A DNA stretch of 64,000 nt from contig NZ_CP006764.1 in the NCBI RefSeq assembly GCF_000767055.1, positions 1,426,001 through 1,490,000 of the forward strand, read 5' to 3'. This stretch comes from Corynebacterium doosanense CAU 212 = DSM 45436. Lineage in GTDB: Bacteria > Actinomycetota > Actinomycetes > Mycobacteriales > Mycobacteriaceae. A model generated the notes under the pieces. It saw nothing but the letters and a program-made list of their open reading frames with translations. It had not been told where the DNA came from and ran no database searches. A program made the translations under genes and the position numbers. Below, in pieces: positions 25,021 through 33,477 of the stretch (the first letter of the stretch is position 1; every line of letters starts with the position of its first letter).

Positions 25021-26532
25021 CTACGACGGATGGATGCCCGCAGTGCGCAGGCGGGCCACGAGATCGGCCGGATTCTCCGCGGCGTCGATGGCCGCACCCA
25101 CCTCCGCTTCGGTGAGCGCATCCACCTGCGGGGTGGCGTAACGCACGGTCACGCCGTCATACTCCAGCTCGACGATCTGCCAGGACGCGGACTTGATGTG
25201 CTCGGGGAACTTCTGCGTGATTCGCCCGCGGAAGTACGCTCGGGAATCCTTCGGCGGATTCTCCACCGCGGCGGCGATGATGTCGTCGCCGACCAGTGTC
25301 TTCATCCGACCCTTGCGCACCAGCGCGTGATAGAGCGACTTCGCCGGGTCGATGTCGGTGTACTGCAGGTCGATGAGTTTGAGCTTCGCGTCCCCGATGG
25401 GCACGCCGCGGTCGAGATAGCCCTTGATCAGCGAGTACTTGGCGGTCCAGTCGAGGCGGTCGGCGGTGCTCAGCGGGTCTCGGGCGAGGTCGGCCGCGAT
25501 TTCGTCCCACAGCTCCAGGACCTTCTCGTCCACCTCGTCCTCGGGCGTGACCCGGGCGCGGTACTCGGCCAGGATGCCCAGGGCGGTGAGCGAACGGGCG
25601 TCGATAAGCGTCGTCTCATGGGTAAGCGTGAGATCGTGGGAGATGTGCTTGAGCTCCGCCACCGGATCCTTCAGCCGCAGGTCGGAGAAGTCCACTCCGG
25701 CCTCGATGGCGTCGAGCACGAGCTTGGTCATGCCGAGCTTGAGGAAGTTCGCGTACTGCGACATGTTCGCGTCGCCGACGATGGTGTGCAGGCGGCGGAA
25801 CTCGTTGGCGTCGGCGTGCGGCTCGTCGCGGGTGTTGACGATGCCGCGGTTGAGCGTCGTCTCCAGCGAGATCTCCTGGAAGAAGTAGTCGGCACGCTGG
25901 GTGATCTGGAAGCCGTCCTCCTCCCCCGCCTCGCCGATTCCGAGACGTCCGGCGCCGATGATGACCTGGCGGGCGACGAAGAAGGGGATGAGGCCCGCGA
26001 CCACGGCGTCGAAGTCCGTGTGCCGGGAGTACTGGTAGTTCTCGTGCGAGCCGTAGGAGGCGCCCTTGCCGTCGACGTTGTTCTTGTAGATCTTCAGCGG
26101 CGGGCAGGGATCGTGGTTCTTCAGCAGGGAGATGCCCTGGTCGGAGAGCCGCTGGATGTCCGCGATGGACTGGCGCAGGACCAGGTCGCCGGCGGCGTCG
26201 TAGATCATCGCGTCCCAGGCGTTGGACACCTCCGGGCTGGAGTATTCGGGGTGCGCGTGGTCGACGTAGTAGCGGGCGCCGTTGGCGGTCATGACGTTGG
26301 CGATGCCCACCGCGTCCGAGTCCACCACGGGGACTGTGCGGTAACGCCGCAGGTCAAAGCCCCGAGCGTCGGACAGCGGGCGCTCGTCCTCGTAGTCCCA
26401 GCGCGAGCGCGCCCCGGTGCGCATCGCGGCGTAGGACACCACCGCGTGCGTGGAGGTGACGATCGGGCTCGCCTCCTGCTGCGACGGGGTGGAAATGCCG
26501 TACTCGGTCTCGGTGCCCATGTAACGCGTCAT
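25021..26532 (-). CDS. dop: deamidase/depupylase Dop
   Basis: Converts the terminal Gln of Pup to Glu and removes Pup from conjugates. The 503-residue PafA homologue has MGTETEYGIS at the start, the Dop-specific loop region (about 38-70, TGARSRWDYEDERPLSDARG), the catalytic Asp of YYVDHAHPEYSS (D91), KNNVDGKGASYGSHENYQ and NTRDEPHADANEFRRLHTIVGDANM. It lies 6 bp after arc and 40 bp before pup. Confidence 0.96.
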   Translation of the reverse strand: MTRYMGTETEYGISTPSQQEASPIVTSTHAVVSYAAMRTGARSRWDYEDERPLSDARGFDLRRYRTVPVVDSDAVGIANVMTANGARYYVDHAHPEYSSPEVSNAWDAMIYDAAGDLVLRQSIADIQRLSDQGISLLKNHDPCPPLKIYKNNVDGKGASYGSHENYQYSRHTDFDAVVAGLIPFFVARQVIIGAGRLGIGEAGEEDGFQITQRADYFFQEISLETTLNRGIVNTRDEPHADANEFRRLHTIVGDANMSQYANFLKLGMTKLVLDAIEAGVDFSDLRLKDPVAELKHISHDLTLTHETTLIDARSLTALGILAEYRARVTPEDEVDEKVLELWDEIAADLARDPLSTADRLDWTAKYSLIKGYLDRGVPIGDAKLKLIDLQYTDIDPAKSLYHALVRKGRMKTLVGDDIIAAAVENPPKDSRAYFRGRITQKFPEHIKSASWQIVELEYDGVTVRYATPQVDALTEAEVGAAIDAAENPADLVARLRTAGIHPS

Positions 26533-26538
26533 GGTGGA

Positions 26539-28014
26539 TCAGCCTAATACGCGCGCCGACACCACCCGCAGGCCGTGCCGCCCGGCGATGCGCGCCCACT
26601 CGTCGGGCGTGGCGGTGTTGGGCAGGTCCTCGCTCTCGTTCTGCTCCGCGGTCACGGCCGCGGCCATGTGCTCGGCCGTCACGCCCTGCTCGTTGACCCC
26701 GGACAGATGGTCCTTGATGGCGGCCTTCTTCGCGCGGTCGACGATGTTGGCGATCATCGCGCCGGAGACAAAGTCGCAATACCCGAGAGTCTCGGTGCTG
26801 CCGTCGATGAGCGTGAGTTCCACGTAGGGCCGCTCCGAAAAGAGCTTGTCGACGCCTGTGTCCACCAGATCCCCGATGGCACCCACATGCGGCACATCGT
26901 CCGTGAGATAACGCGCCAGGATGTCGCGGGCGTCGTCGCGGTCGGGGCGGTCGACACGCACCTTGATGTCCAGGCGGCCGGGGCGCAAGATGGCCGGGTC
27001 GATGAGTTCCTCGCGGTTGGTGGCGCCGATGATGATGACGTTGCGCAGGCCCTCCACGCCGTCCATCTCGGTGAGCAGCTGCGGGACGATGGTGGTCTCC
27101 ATGTCCGAGCTCACACCCGAACCGCGGGTGCGGAAGAGCGACTCCATCTCGTCGAAGAAGATGATCACCGGCTTGCCGTCGTAGGCCAGCTCGCGGGCAC
27201 GCTCGAAGATCATGCGGATGCGCCGCTCGGTCTCGCCGACGTACTTGTTCAACAGCTCCGGGCCCTTGACGTTGAGGAAGAACGAGCCTTCGTCGCCGAG
27301 TGAGTTGGCGATGGCCTTGGCGATCATCGTCTTGCCGCAGCCGGGAGGGCCGTAGAGCAGCACACCCTTCGGCGGGGCGAGCCGGTAGGTGCGGAAGAGC
27401 TCGGGCTGGGCGAAGGGCAGCTCCACGGAGTCGCGGATCTGCTCGATCTGGCGCTCCAGGCCGCCGATGTCGGCGAAGGTCACGTCGGGGACCTCCTCCA
27501 ACGCAAGCTGCATGACCTCGGTCTTGTCGATCTTCTCGAAAGCCACGCCGGCCTTCGCGTCGATGAGCACAGTATCGCCGGCACGGGCGGCGTCGATAAG
27601 CGGCTGTGCCAGGTGCACAACCGACTCGTTGCCCTGCGGGTCAGCGACCACGGCACGGACCCGCTCGATCTTCTCCACGAGGGTCGCGATGGAACCGGAG
27701 TCCTCGAAGCCACAGTCCTCGACGATGACGGCGCCCTCGCCGAGGCGCACGAGCGCGCCGACCCGGATCTCCTCGATGTAGGGGGTGATCTTCACCCGCA
27801 TGCGCCGCCCGGAGGTGAACACCTCGCCGTGGTGACCGGAATGCCCGGAATGACCCAGGAAGATGCCGTAGGTCGACGCCGGTTCCGCGATGGATTCCAG
27901 CTGCGCGTTGAGGTCGGTGAGCTTGTCGCGCGAGGCCTTGAGCATCTCCGCCATCTTGGCGTTGCGCGCCTTCAGCGCCCTGATTTCGCGAGTGAGGTCA
28001 GCCTCAGTAGTCAT
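26539..28014 (-). CDS. arc: AAA ATPase ARC (Mpa homologue)
   Basis: The hexameric ATPase that recognises Pup and unfolds conjugates. The 491-residue protein has an N-terminal coiled coil (about 4-42), tandem OB domains, Walker A GPPGCGKT (222-229) and Walker B IIFFDEME (285-291). The end reads [11 protein letters not shown], lacking the GQYL tail that lets mycobacterial Mpa open the 20S proteasome, consistent with corynebacteria having no proteasome. The first OB domain holds an odd His/Gly stretch, [11 protein letters not shown] (54-64). Confidence 0.95.
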   Translation of the reverse strand: MTTEADLTREIRALKARNAKMAEMLKASRDKLTDLNAQLESIAEPASTYGIFLGHSGHSGHHGEVFTSGRRMRVKITPYIEEIRVGALVRLGEGAVIVEDCGFEDSGSIATLVEKIERVRAVVADPQGNESVVHLAQPLIDAARAGDTVLIDAKAGVAFEKIDKTEVMQLALEEVPDVTFADIGGLERQIEQIRDSVELPFAQPELFRTYRLAPPKGVLLYGPPGCGKTMIAKAIANSLGDEGSFFLNVKGPELLNKYVGETERRIRMIFERARELAYDGKPVIIFFDEMESLFRTRGSGVSSDMETTIVPQLLTEMDGVEGLRNVIIIGATNREELIDPAILRPGRLDIKVRVDRPDRDDARDILARYLTDDVPHVGAIGDLVDTGVDKLFSERPYVELTLIDGSTETLGYCDFVSGAMIANIVDRAKKAAIKDHLSGVNEQGVTAEHMAAAVTAEQNESEDLPNTATPDEWARIAGRHGLRVVSARVLG

Positions 28015-28023
28015 ACCCTAAGA

Positions 28024-28860
28024 CTAGCGCCGGGCCTTTCGCTGCGGACGCGGGGGTTCCACTCCGTCGGCAAGCCGGCGGGTCCACACCAGGAACGCGG
28101 TGTGCGCGTTCATCCGGTGCTCGGGGCGGGTGGCCAGGCCCTCGACCTTCCACTCGCGCAGAAGCGTCTCCCACGCGCGGGGTTCGATGAAGGACTTCGT
28201 CTCGCGGATGCCCTCCATGATGTTCATCAGCTGCGGGACGGTGGCCACGTACGTCATGAACACACCGCCCGGGATGAGCACGTCCTTGACTGTGTCGAGA
28301 AAGTGCCAGGGCTCCACCATGTCGAGGATGACCCGGTCCACGGGACCGCCGAGATCCTCCTGGGTGATCTCGCCGAAGTCGCCCAGACGCGGAGTCCAGT
28401 GCTCGGGCTTCTCGCCGAAGTACTCGGTGACGTTGTCGACGGCGAAGTTGAGGTGGTCCTCGCGGATCTCGTAGGAGAAGACATGGCCCTTCTCCCCCAC
28501 GGCACGCAGCAGGGTCATGGACAGCGCACCCGAGCCGGCGCCGGCCTCGAGCACGCGGGCTCCGGCGAAGATGTCGCCCTCGACGAGGATCTGCGCGGAG
28601 TCCTTGGGGTAGATCACCGCGGCGCCACGCGGCATGGACAGCACGTGATCGACCATGAGGTGGCGGAACAGGAGAAAGTCCGTGCCCAGGGTCGAGGTGG
28701 CGATGCTGCCCTCGTCCGCACCGATGATGTCGTCGTGGGCGACCATGCCCTTGTGGGTGTGGAAGTTCGCGCCGGGCACGAGCGTGATGGTGAAGTGACG
28801 ACGCTTCGGGTCAGTCAACTGCACCTTGTCGCCGGGCTGAAACGGTCCGGAATATGGCAT
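28024..28860 (-). CDS. trmI: tRNA (adenine-58-N1)-methyltransferase TrmI
   Basis: Methylates A58 in the T loop of tRNAs. The 278-residue class I methyltransferase begins MPYSGPFQPGDKVQLTDPKRRH, has the N-terminal barrel with THKG, the SAM motif ARVLEAGAGSGALSMTLLRAVG, then SYEIREDH and DRVILDMVEPW for later motifs. ATG at 28860 follows AAGGAG. It is the gene immediately upstream of arc with a 9-bp gap, as in other actinobacterial Pup loci. Confidence 0.94.
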   Translation of the reverse strand: MPYSGPFQPGDKVQLTDPKRRHFTITLVPGANFHTHKGMVAHDDIIGADEGSIATSTLGTDFLLFRHLMVDHVLSMPRGAAVIYPKDSAQILVEGDIFAGARVLEAGAGSGALSMTLLRAVGEKGHVFSYEIREDHLNFAVDNVTEYFGEKPEHWTPRLGDFGEITQEDLGGPVDRVILDMVEPWHFLDTVKDVLIPGGVFMTYVATVPQLMNIMEGIRETKSFIEPRAWETLLREWKVEGLATRPEHRMNAHTAFLVWTRRLADGVEPPRPQRKARR

Positions 28861-28876
28861 GGGGCTCCTTGTAAAT

Positions 28877-30061
28877 CTATTGACCGACCAAGTATGCCTC
28901 AAGGGCATCGGCGAACCACATCTGATCCTTCACCCCGACCAGCTCGCGGGCGGAGTGCATGGAGAGCAATGGCACGCCGACATCGACAGTGGGAATGCCC
29001 AGGCGGGTGGCGGAGATCGGCCCGATGGTCGAACCACAGGGCGAGGCGTTGTTGGACACAAAACTCTGGTGCGGGATCCCGGCGCAGGCGCGTTCCCACA
29101 TCGCCACCGTGCGGGCGTCGGAGGCGTAACGCTGGTTGGCGTTGATTTTGGTCACCGGGCCCCGGCCGATGATGGGTCTGTGTGTGGGGTCATGTTTGCC
29201 CGGGTAGTTGGGGTGCACGGAATGCGCGGCGTCCGCGGAGACCATCGAGGAATTTGCAAACATCCGCCGCGGATCCTGCCCCAGCGCCTCGGCGGTGCGG
29301 GTGAGCACGTCGGCAAGCAGCGGACCGCCCGCGCCCTGGACCGACTGTGAGCCGACCTCCTCGTGGTTGAAGGCGGCCAGGACAATGATCTCTTCGGCAT
29401 CCTCCGCCGCGCGCTGGAACGCGGTGAGCGAGGCATGCACGGAACTGAGGTTGTCCAGACGACCGGCGGCCAGCAGATCCCCCATCACCGCGCCGGGCTG
29501 CGCGTCGGCGGTGATGAGCTCGTGGCCGGCGATGTCGCGGGCGTCCACGCCGAGGGTCTCCGCGACGACGGCCATGATGGGTTTCGGAGCAATCGGCTGC
29601 ACGTGCAGCTGCCGGTTGATGTCCTCCCGGCCGAGGTGGATCGCCAGGTTGGGAATGCGCAGTGCCGGGCCCGTGTCAACAAGGTGCTCAGTGCCGTCGA
29701 TAAGCACCACTCTGCCGGCGACGGTGAGTTCCCGGTCGAACCAGGACTCCAGGATCGGTCCGCCGTAGATCTCCACGGCGACCTGGTGAAACCCCTGGTT
29801 GTCGTAGTCCGGCTGCGGTTTGAGCAGGAATCCCGGCGAGTCCGTGTGCGAGCCGATGATGCGGAAGCCCGTGGGGTTGTCCGGGATGACATAGGAGATG
29901 ACGGCGCCGCCGCGGACGACGGTGTGACCGCCGGGGCTGGCGTCCCACTCCGCGGATTCGTCCTGAATCGGGTAGCCGAGCCGGCCCGCCACCTCGCGGG
30001 CGGCGTGGAAGGCGCTGGGCGAGTCGGCGACGAAACGGAGCAGATCCTGTGTCTGATTCAT
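28877..30061 (-). CDS. apeB: M18-family aminopeptidase
   Basis: A 394-residue cytoplasmic zinc aminopeptidase. Metal-binding and catalytic segments are visible: RIIGSHTDSPGF, LAAGRLDNLSSVHA, AFNHEEVGSQSVQGA, and the late VDVGVPLLSMHSARE. The family usually prefers acidic or small N-terminal residues. It is divergent from the RecB-like nuclease gene with a 32-bp gap and lies 16 bp before trmI, so it may be the first gene of the long leftward train. Confidence 0.94.
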   Translation of the reverse strand: MNQTQDLLRFVADSPSAFHAAREVAGRLGYPIQDESAEWDASPGGHTVVRGGAVISYVIPDNPTGFRIIGSHTDSPGFLLKPQPDYDNQGFHQVAVEIYGGPILESWFDRELTVAGRVVLIDGTEHLVDTGPALRIPNLAIHLGREDINRQLHVQPIAPKPIMAVVAETLGVDARDIAGHELITADAQPGAVMGDLLAAGRLDNLSSVHASLTAFQRAAEDAEEIIVLAAFNHEEVGSQSVQGAGGPLLADVLTRTAEALGQDPRRMFANSSMVSADAAHSVHPNYPGKHDPTHRPIIGRGPVTKINANQRYASDARTVAMWERACAGIPHQSFVSNNASPCGSTIGPISATRLGIPTVDVGVPLLSMHSARELVGVKDQMWFADALEAYLVGQ

Positions 30062-30093
30062 GGCGTCTACCTTGCCACGCTAAGGTGCGAACC

Positions 30094-30897
30094 ATGGCTG
30101 TCTCTCCCCTCGCCCTCTCCCCGTCGCGCGCCAGCGACTACCAGCAGTGCCCGCTGAAGTACCGCTTCCGGGCGATCGACAAGATCCCCGAGCCGTCAAC
30201 TGTCGCGCAGGTCAGGGGCACGCTGGTGCATGCGGTGCTGGAGGGAATCTACGGGTTGCCGCGCGAGGAGCGCACCTATCCGGTGGCGGTGAAGATGCTC
30301 AAACCCTCGTGGGAGGAGATGGTGGCCAAGGAACCGGAGATTGCGGAACTCGCGCCCGATCTCACGGCGTTCCTGGTCGAGTGCCGCACACTGCTGCGCG
30401 GATACTTCGAGATGGAGAACCCCCAGGGCTTCGACCCCGACTCCGTGGAGAAATACGTCAACACCGTGCTGCCCAACGGCGTGCCCGTGCGTGGCTTCAT
30501 CGACCGCGTCGACGTCGCCCCCAGCGGCGAAATCCGGGTCGTGGACTACAAGACCGGCAAAAAGCCCTCCCCGCGCTTCTCCTCCGAAGCCCAGTTCCAG
30601 ATGCGCTTCTACGCCCTGGTGTATTGGCGGCTTTTCGACGTCATCCCCCACCAACTCCGTCTCATGTACCTCAAGGTTCTCGACTCCATGTATCTCGCGC
30701 CCTCGCGAGAGGAACTCGAATACTTCGAGCGCGACCTCGCCGACCTGTGGGCGAAGATCGAGGCCGACGGTAAGTCTGGCGATTTCCGCCCGAAGAAGGG
30801 CAAGCTCTGCAACTGGTGCTCGTTCCAGCCCATCTGCCCGGCTTTCGGTGGCGTGGCGCCCGAGTACCCGGGGTGGCCGGGGTCGGCGGCAGACTAA
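30094..30897 (+). CDS. RecB/Cas4-like PD-(D/E)XK nuclease family protein
   Basis: The 267-residue protein begins LSPSRASDYQQCPLKYRFR, continues RGTLVHAVLEGIYG, then the nuclease core GFIDRVDVAPSGEIRVVDYKTGKKP with Asp and DYK catalytic residues, and QFQMRFYALVYWR. The C-terminal LCNWCSFQPICP with the early Cys can hold a 4Fe-4S cluster, as in AddB and Cas4. It is a stand-alone actinobacterial type, probably in DNA repair. ATG at 30094 is used. Confidence 0.88.
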   Translation: MAVSPLALSPSRASDYQQCPLKYRFRAIDKIPEPSTVAQVRGTLVHAVLEGIYGLPREERTYPVAVKMLKPSWEEMVAKEPEIAELAPDLTAFLVECRTLLRGYFEMENPQGFDPDSVEKYVNTVLPNGVPVRGFIDRVDVAPSGEIRVVDYKTGKKPSPRFSSEAQFQMRFYALVYWRLFDVIPHQLRLMYLKVLDSMYLAPSREELEYFERDLADLWAKIEADGKSGDFRPKKGKLCNWCSFQPICPAFGGVAPEYPGWPGSAAD

Positions 30898-30904
30898 GCC
30901 GTTT

Positions 30905-30962
30905 CTAACTCCACCCAATCTCGGTTAAAAACGCGGTTTCGGGCGACTTTGGGTGGAGTTAG
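30905..30962. repeat. 14-bp perfect inverted repeat around the end of the YhhN gene
   Basis: CTAACTCCACCCAA (30905-30918) is exactly complementary to TTGGGTGGAGTTAG (30949-30962) with a 30-base spacer. The stop codon and last codons of the YhhN-type gene lie inside it, so its C-terminal NSTQSRPKPRF is encoded by the repeat. It could act as a terminator for both convergent genes or be a small inserted repeat. Confidence 0.7.
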
Positions 30963-31590
30963 TAACACCGTCGACGAGCAGGAACTGCGCCGCCGTGTAG
31001 GTGGCCATGACGGCGGCGTCGGTGAGGGCGTCGATACGCGAGCCCTCCTTCAACAGGGTCAGTCGACCGAGGATCAGGGCGTCAGAGAGCACGAAGAGGT
31101 TGCCGCCGAGCGCCGCTTTCGAGCTGGAATCCTGCGCGAGGATGCTGGTCAGCGCCAGGGCGGAGCCGTAACCGCCGGCAGCGGGAAGCGCGGCCGGGTT
31201 CTTCATGGCAGCCAGCCCCACTCCACCGAGGATCATGGGCGCGCGCAGGGCAGCGTTTTTCCAGGTCGGTCGGGCCCCTGAGCGGAGCAGCAGCGCGTGG
31301 TAGGCCAGCTGGTTGACCAGGAATGCCGCGCTCCCCCGCTTGAGGTTTCGGGCCCTGACCCCGGGATCGGCGCTGCGGGAATCCTTCCCCATGAGGATGA
31401 TGTCCCCCACCCAGCCGCCGGCCAGGCCCGCGACGAGGAGGGCGGACTTCTGCGGGTTCGAAGCCAGCAGTAACGGCATGAGCGCGGGCTTGACCAGTCG
31501 GGTCGCACGGTCCGAGGGCACGGCGGCGGCAATGACTGATCCGGCTGCGGCGGCCAGGTAGAGGGCTCGGGGAAACTTCAAGGCGGGCAT
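30925..31590 (-). CDS. YhhN/TMEM86-family (lysoplasmalogenase-like) membrane protein
   Basis: The 221-residue protein has about seven hydrophobic helices. Family residues include KPALMPLLLA, GGWVGDIILM (the acidic pair region), GSAAFLVNQLAYHALL and LSDALILGRL. Relatives hydrolyse lysoplasmalogen vinyl ether bonds; activity here is not proven. ATG at 31590 follows AAGGAT. A GGTGACGTCACC palindrome lies 24 bp upstream. The hydrophilic C-terminus comes from the inverted repeat at its 3' end. Confidence 0.82.
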   Translation of the reverse strand: MPALKFPRALYLAAAAGSVIAAAVPSDRATRLVKPALMPLLLASNPQKSALLVAGLAGGWVGDIILMGKDSRSADPGVRARNLKRGSAAFLVNQLAYHALLLRSGARPTWKNAALRAPMILGGVGLAAMKNPAALPAAGGYGSALALTSILAQDSSSKAALGGNLFVLSDALILGRLTLLKEGSRIDALTDAAVMATYTAAQFLLVDGVTNSTQSRPKPRF

Positions 31591-31614
31591 GAGCGGGATC
31601 CTTCGGTACCAGTA

Positions 31615-31626
31615 GGTGACGTCACC
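31615..31626. promoter_or_regulatory. 12-bp palindrome GGTGACGTCACC upstream of the YhhN gene
   Basis: Perfect palindrome 24 bp before the start codon of the leftward YhhN-type gene, overlapping the likely 5' leader or promoter. It is a plausible operator; the binding protein is unknown. Confidence 0.4.
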
Positions 31627-31696
31627 CAACATCATGCCCTCAGCTTGGGCAGCCGGGGTGAAGTTTCGACAAGTAAGCAGGCCGAGGAGGCGCCTA

Positions 31697-31785
31697 ATAC
31701 CTGTCATCCGACAGTCCACACGTGTGGACTGTGGACGCCTCACATCGCCCGGATATCTATCATCCGACAGTCCACTCGTGTGGAC
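31697..31785. repeat. two 33-bp direct repeats, each with a GTCCAC(A/T)CGTGTGGAC palindrome
   Basis: Copies at 31697-31729 and 31753-31785 differ at three positions and begin 56 bp apart. Each has the core TCATCCGACAGTCCAC followed by CGTGTGGAC. In the first copy GTCCACACGTGTGGAC (31714-31729) is a perfect 16-bp palindrome. They lie between the YhhN start and the fhs stop, so they could be a double operator for YhhN or mobile intergenic repeats. Confidence 0.75.
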
Positions 31786-31803
31786 AAACGACCGTCGAGA
31801 AGC

Positions 31804-33462
31804 CTAGAACAGACCAGAGATCTTGCCGTTAGCGTCGACGTCGATGTTCTCCGACGACGGCTTCTTGGGCAGCCCCGGCATGGTCATGACGTCACCCGTG
31901 AGCACGACGATGAACCCGGCGCCGGTGCGCGGGAGCAGCTCGCGGACGTGGAGCACGTGACCGGTCGGCGCGCCGAGCTGCGCCGGGTCGTCCGAGAAGG
32001 AGTACTGGGTCTTGGAGATGCACACGGGCATGTCTCCCCAGCCGTTTGTCTCGATGTCCGCGAGGTCCTTGAGCGCCTTGACGGAGTACTCGACGCGGTC
32101 GGCGCGGTAGATCTCCATCGCGATGGTCTCGATCGACTCCCTGACACCGCCCTCAGTCGAGTAGAGCTGCTTCGACGTGCCCTCCGAAAAGTTGTCCAGC
32201 AGCAGCTCGGCCAGCTCCGTGGCGCCGTCGCCGCCCTTGGCCCACACTTCAGACTCGGCGAGCGCGACGCCAAAGTCACTGGCCCAGTCGCGCATGAACT
32301 CGCGCTCGGCCTCGGTGTCCCCGGTGAAGAGGTTGACGCACACGACCGGGGTGACACCGAATTTGCGCACGTTCTCCACGTGGCGTTCGAGGTTGGCCAC
32401 TCCCGCGCGCAGGGCGTCGACGTCTTCCGTGCCCAGGTCCGCACGCGCGACTCCGCCGTTGTATTTGGTGGAGCGGATCGTCGTCACCACGACGGCGCCG
32501 GCAACGTCGAGGTCGCCGAAGCGGGCCTTGACGTCGAAGAACTTCTCCGCGCCCAGATCCGAGCCGAAGCCGGCCTCGGTGAGCACGATGTCGCCGAGCT
32601 TCATGGCCGTGCGGGTGGCCAGCAGCGTGTTGCAGCCGTGGGCGATGTTGGCGAAGGGCCCACCGTGGACAAACGCGGGCGAGCCGCCGAGGGTCTGGAC
32701 GAGGTTGGGGTTGAGCGCGTCCTTCATCAGGGCGGTCAGGGCACCGGCCGCGTTGAGGTCGTCTGCCGTGACGGGTTTGCCGGCATAGGTGTAGCCGACG
32801 GTGATGGCGCCGAGGCGGGCCTTGAGGTCCTCCAGGGAGGTGGCCAGGCCGAGGATGGCCATGATCTCCGAGGCCGCGGTGATGGTGAAGCCGGTCTCGC
32901 GGGGGACGTCGTGCGCCTTGCCGCCCAGGCCGGTGACCACGCCGCGTAGGGCCCGGTCGTTGACGTCGAGGCAGCGCTGCCAGGTGATCCGACGGGGGTC
33001 GATGTCCAGGGTGTTGCCCTGCTGCAGGTGGTTGTCGACGATCGCAGCAAGTGTGTTGTTGGCCGCCGCAATGGCGTGGAAGTCACCGGTGAAGTGCAGG
33101 TTGATGTCCTCCATGGGCACAACCTGCGAGTAGCCGCCACCGGCCGCGCCGCCCTTGATGCCCATGACCGGGCCCTGGGAGGGCTCGCGCAGCGCGACCA
33201 CGGCACGCTGGCCCAGCTGCGTCAACGCATCGGTCAACCCGATGAGCGTGGTCGACTTGCCCTCCCCCGCCGGCGTCGGCGAGACGCCGGTGACCAGGAC
33301 GAGCTTGCCGTCCTTGCCGGACCAGTCGAGCTTGGTGATGTCCACCTTGGCCTTGGTCGAGCCGTACGGGATGAGCGCCTCGTCGGGCACGCCCGCCCGG
33401 CGGGCGATGTCGGCGATGGGCTCGGGGGTGTGGGCTTGGGCGATCTCGACGTCGGAAAGCAC
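31804..33462 (-). CDS. fhs: formate--tetrahydrofolate ligase
   Basis: Makes 10-formyl-THF from formate, THF and ATP in the cytoplasm. The 552-residue protein shows LVLVTGVSPTPAGEGKSTTLIGL (the nucleotide-binding loop), REPSQGPVMGIKGGAAGGGYSQV, NLHFTGDFHAI, FVHGGPFANIAHGCNT and GDVMTMPGLPKKP near the end. Full length for the family. It lies 15 bp after the Dcu transporter gene, so it may share that transcript. Confidence 0.97.
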   Translation of the reverse strand: MLSDVEIAQAHTPEPIADIARRAGVPDEALIPYGSTKAKVDITKLDWSGKDGKLVLVTGVSPTPAGEGKSTTLIGLTDALTQLGQRAVVALREPSQGPVMGIKGGAAGGGYSQVVPMEDINLHFTGDFHAIAAANNTLAAIVDNHLQQGNTLDIDPRRITWQRCLDVNDRALRGVVTGLGGKAHDVPRETGFTITAASEIMAILGLATSLEDLKARLGAITVGYTYAGKPVTADDLNAAGALTALMKDALNPNLVQTLGGSPAFVHGGPFANIAHGCNTLLATRTAMKLGDIVLTEAGFGSDLGAEKFFDVKARFGDLDVAGAVVVTTIRSTKYNGGVARADLGTEDVDALRAGVANLERHVENVRKFGVTPVVCVNLFTGDTEAEREFMRDWASDFGVALAESEVWAKGGDGATELAELLLDNFSEGTSKQLYSTEGGVRESIETIAMEIYRADRVEYSVKALKDLADIETNGWGDMPVCISKTQYSFSDDPAQLGAPTGHVLHVRELLPRTGAGFIVVLTGDVMTMPGLPKKPSSENIDVDANGKISGLF

Positions 33463-33477
33463 GTTTTCTCCTCAGGG

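Noticed and set aside
25030-26547. Long plus-strand frame opposite dop
   Set aside because: Dop motifs are complete on the minus strand; this frame has no recognisable motif and shadow-like composition.
31697-31785. Considered a CRISPR array
   Set aside because: Only two copies, spacer of 23 bp, palindromic units and no cas genes nearby.
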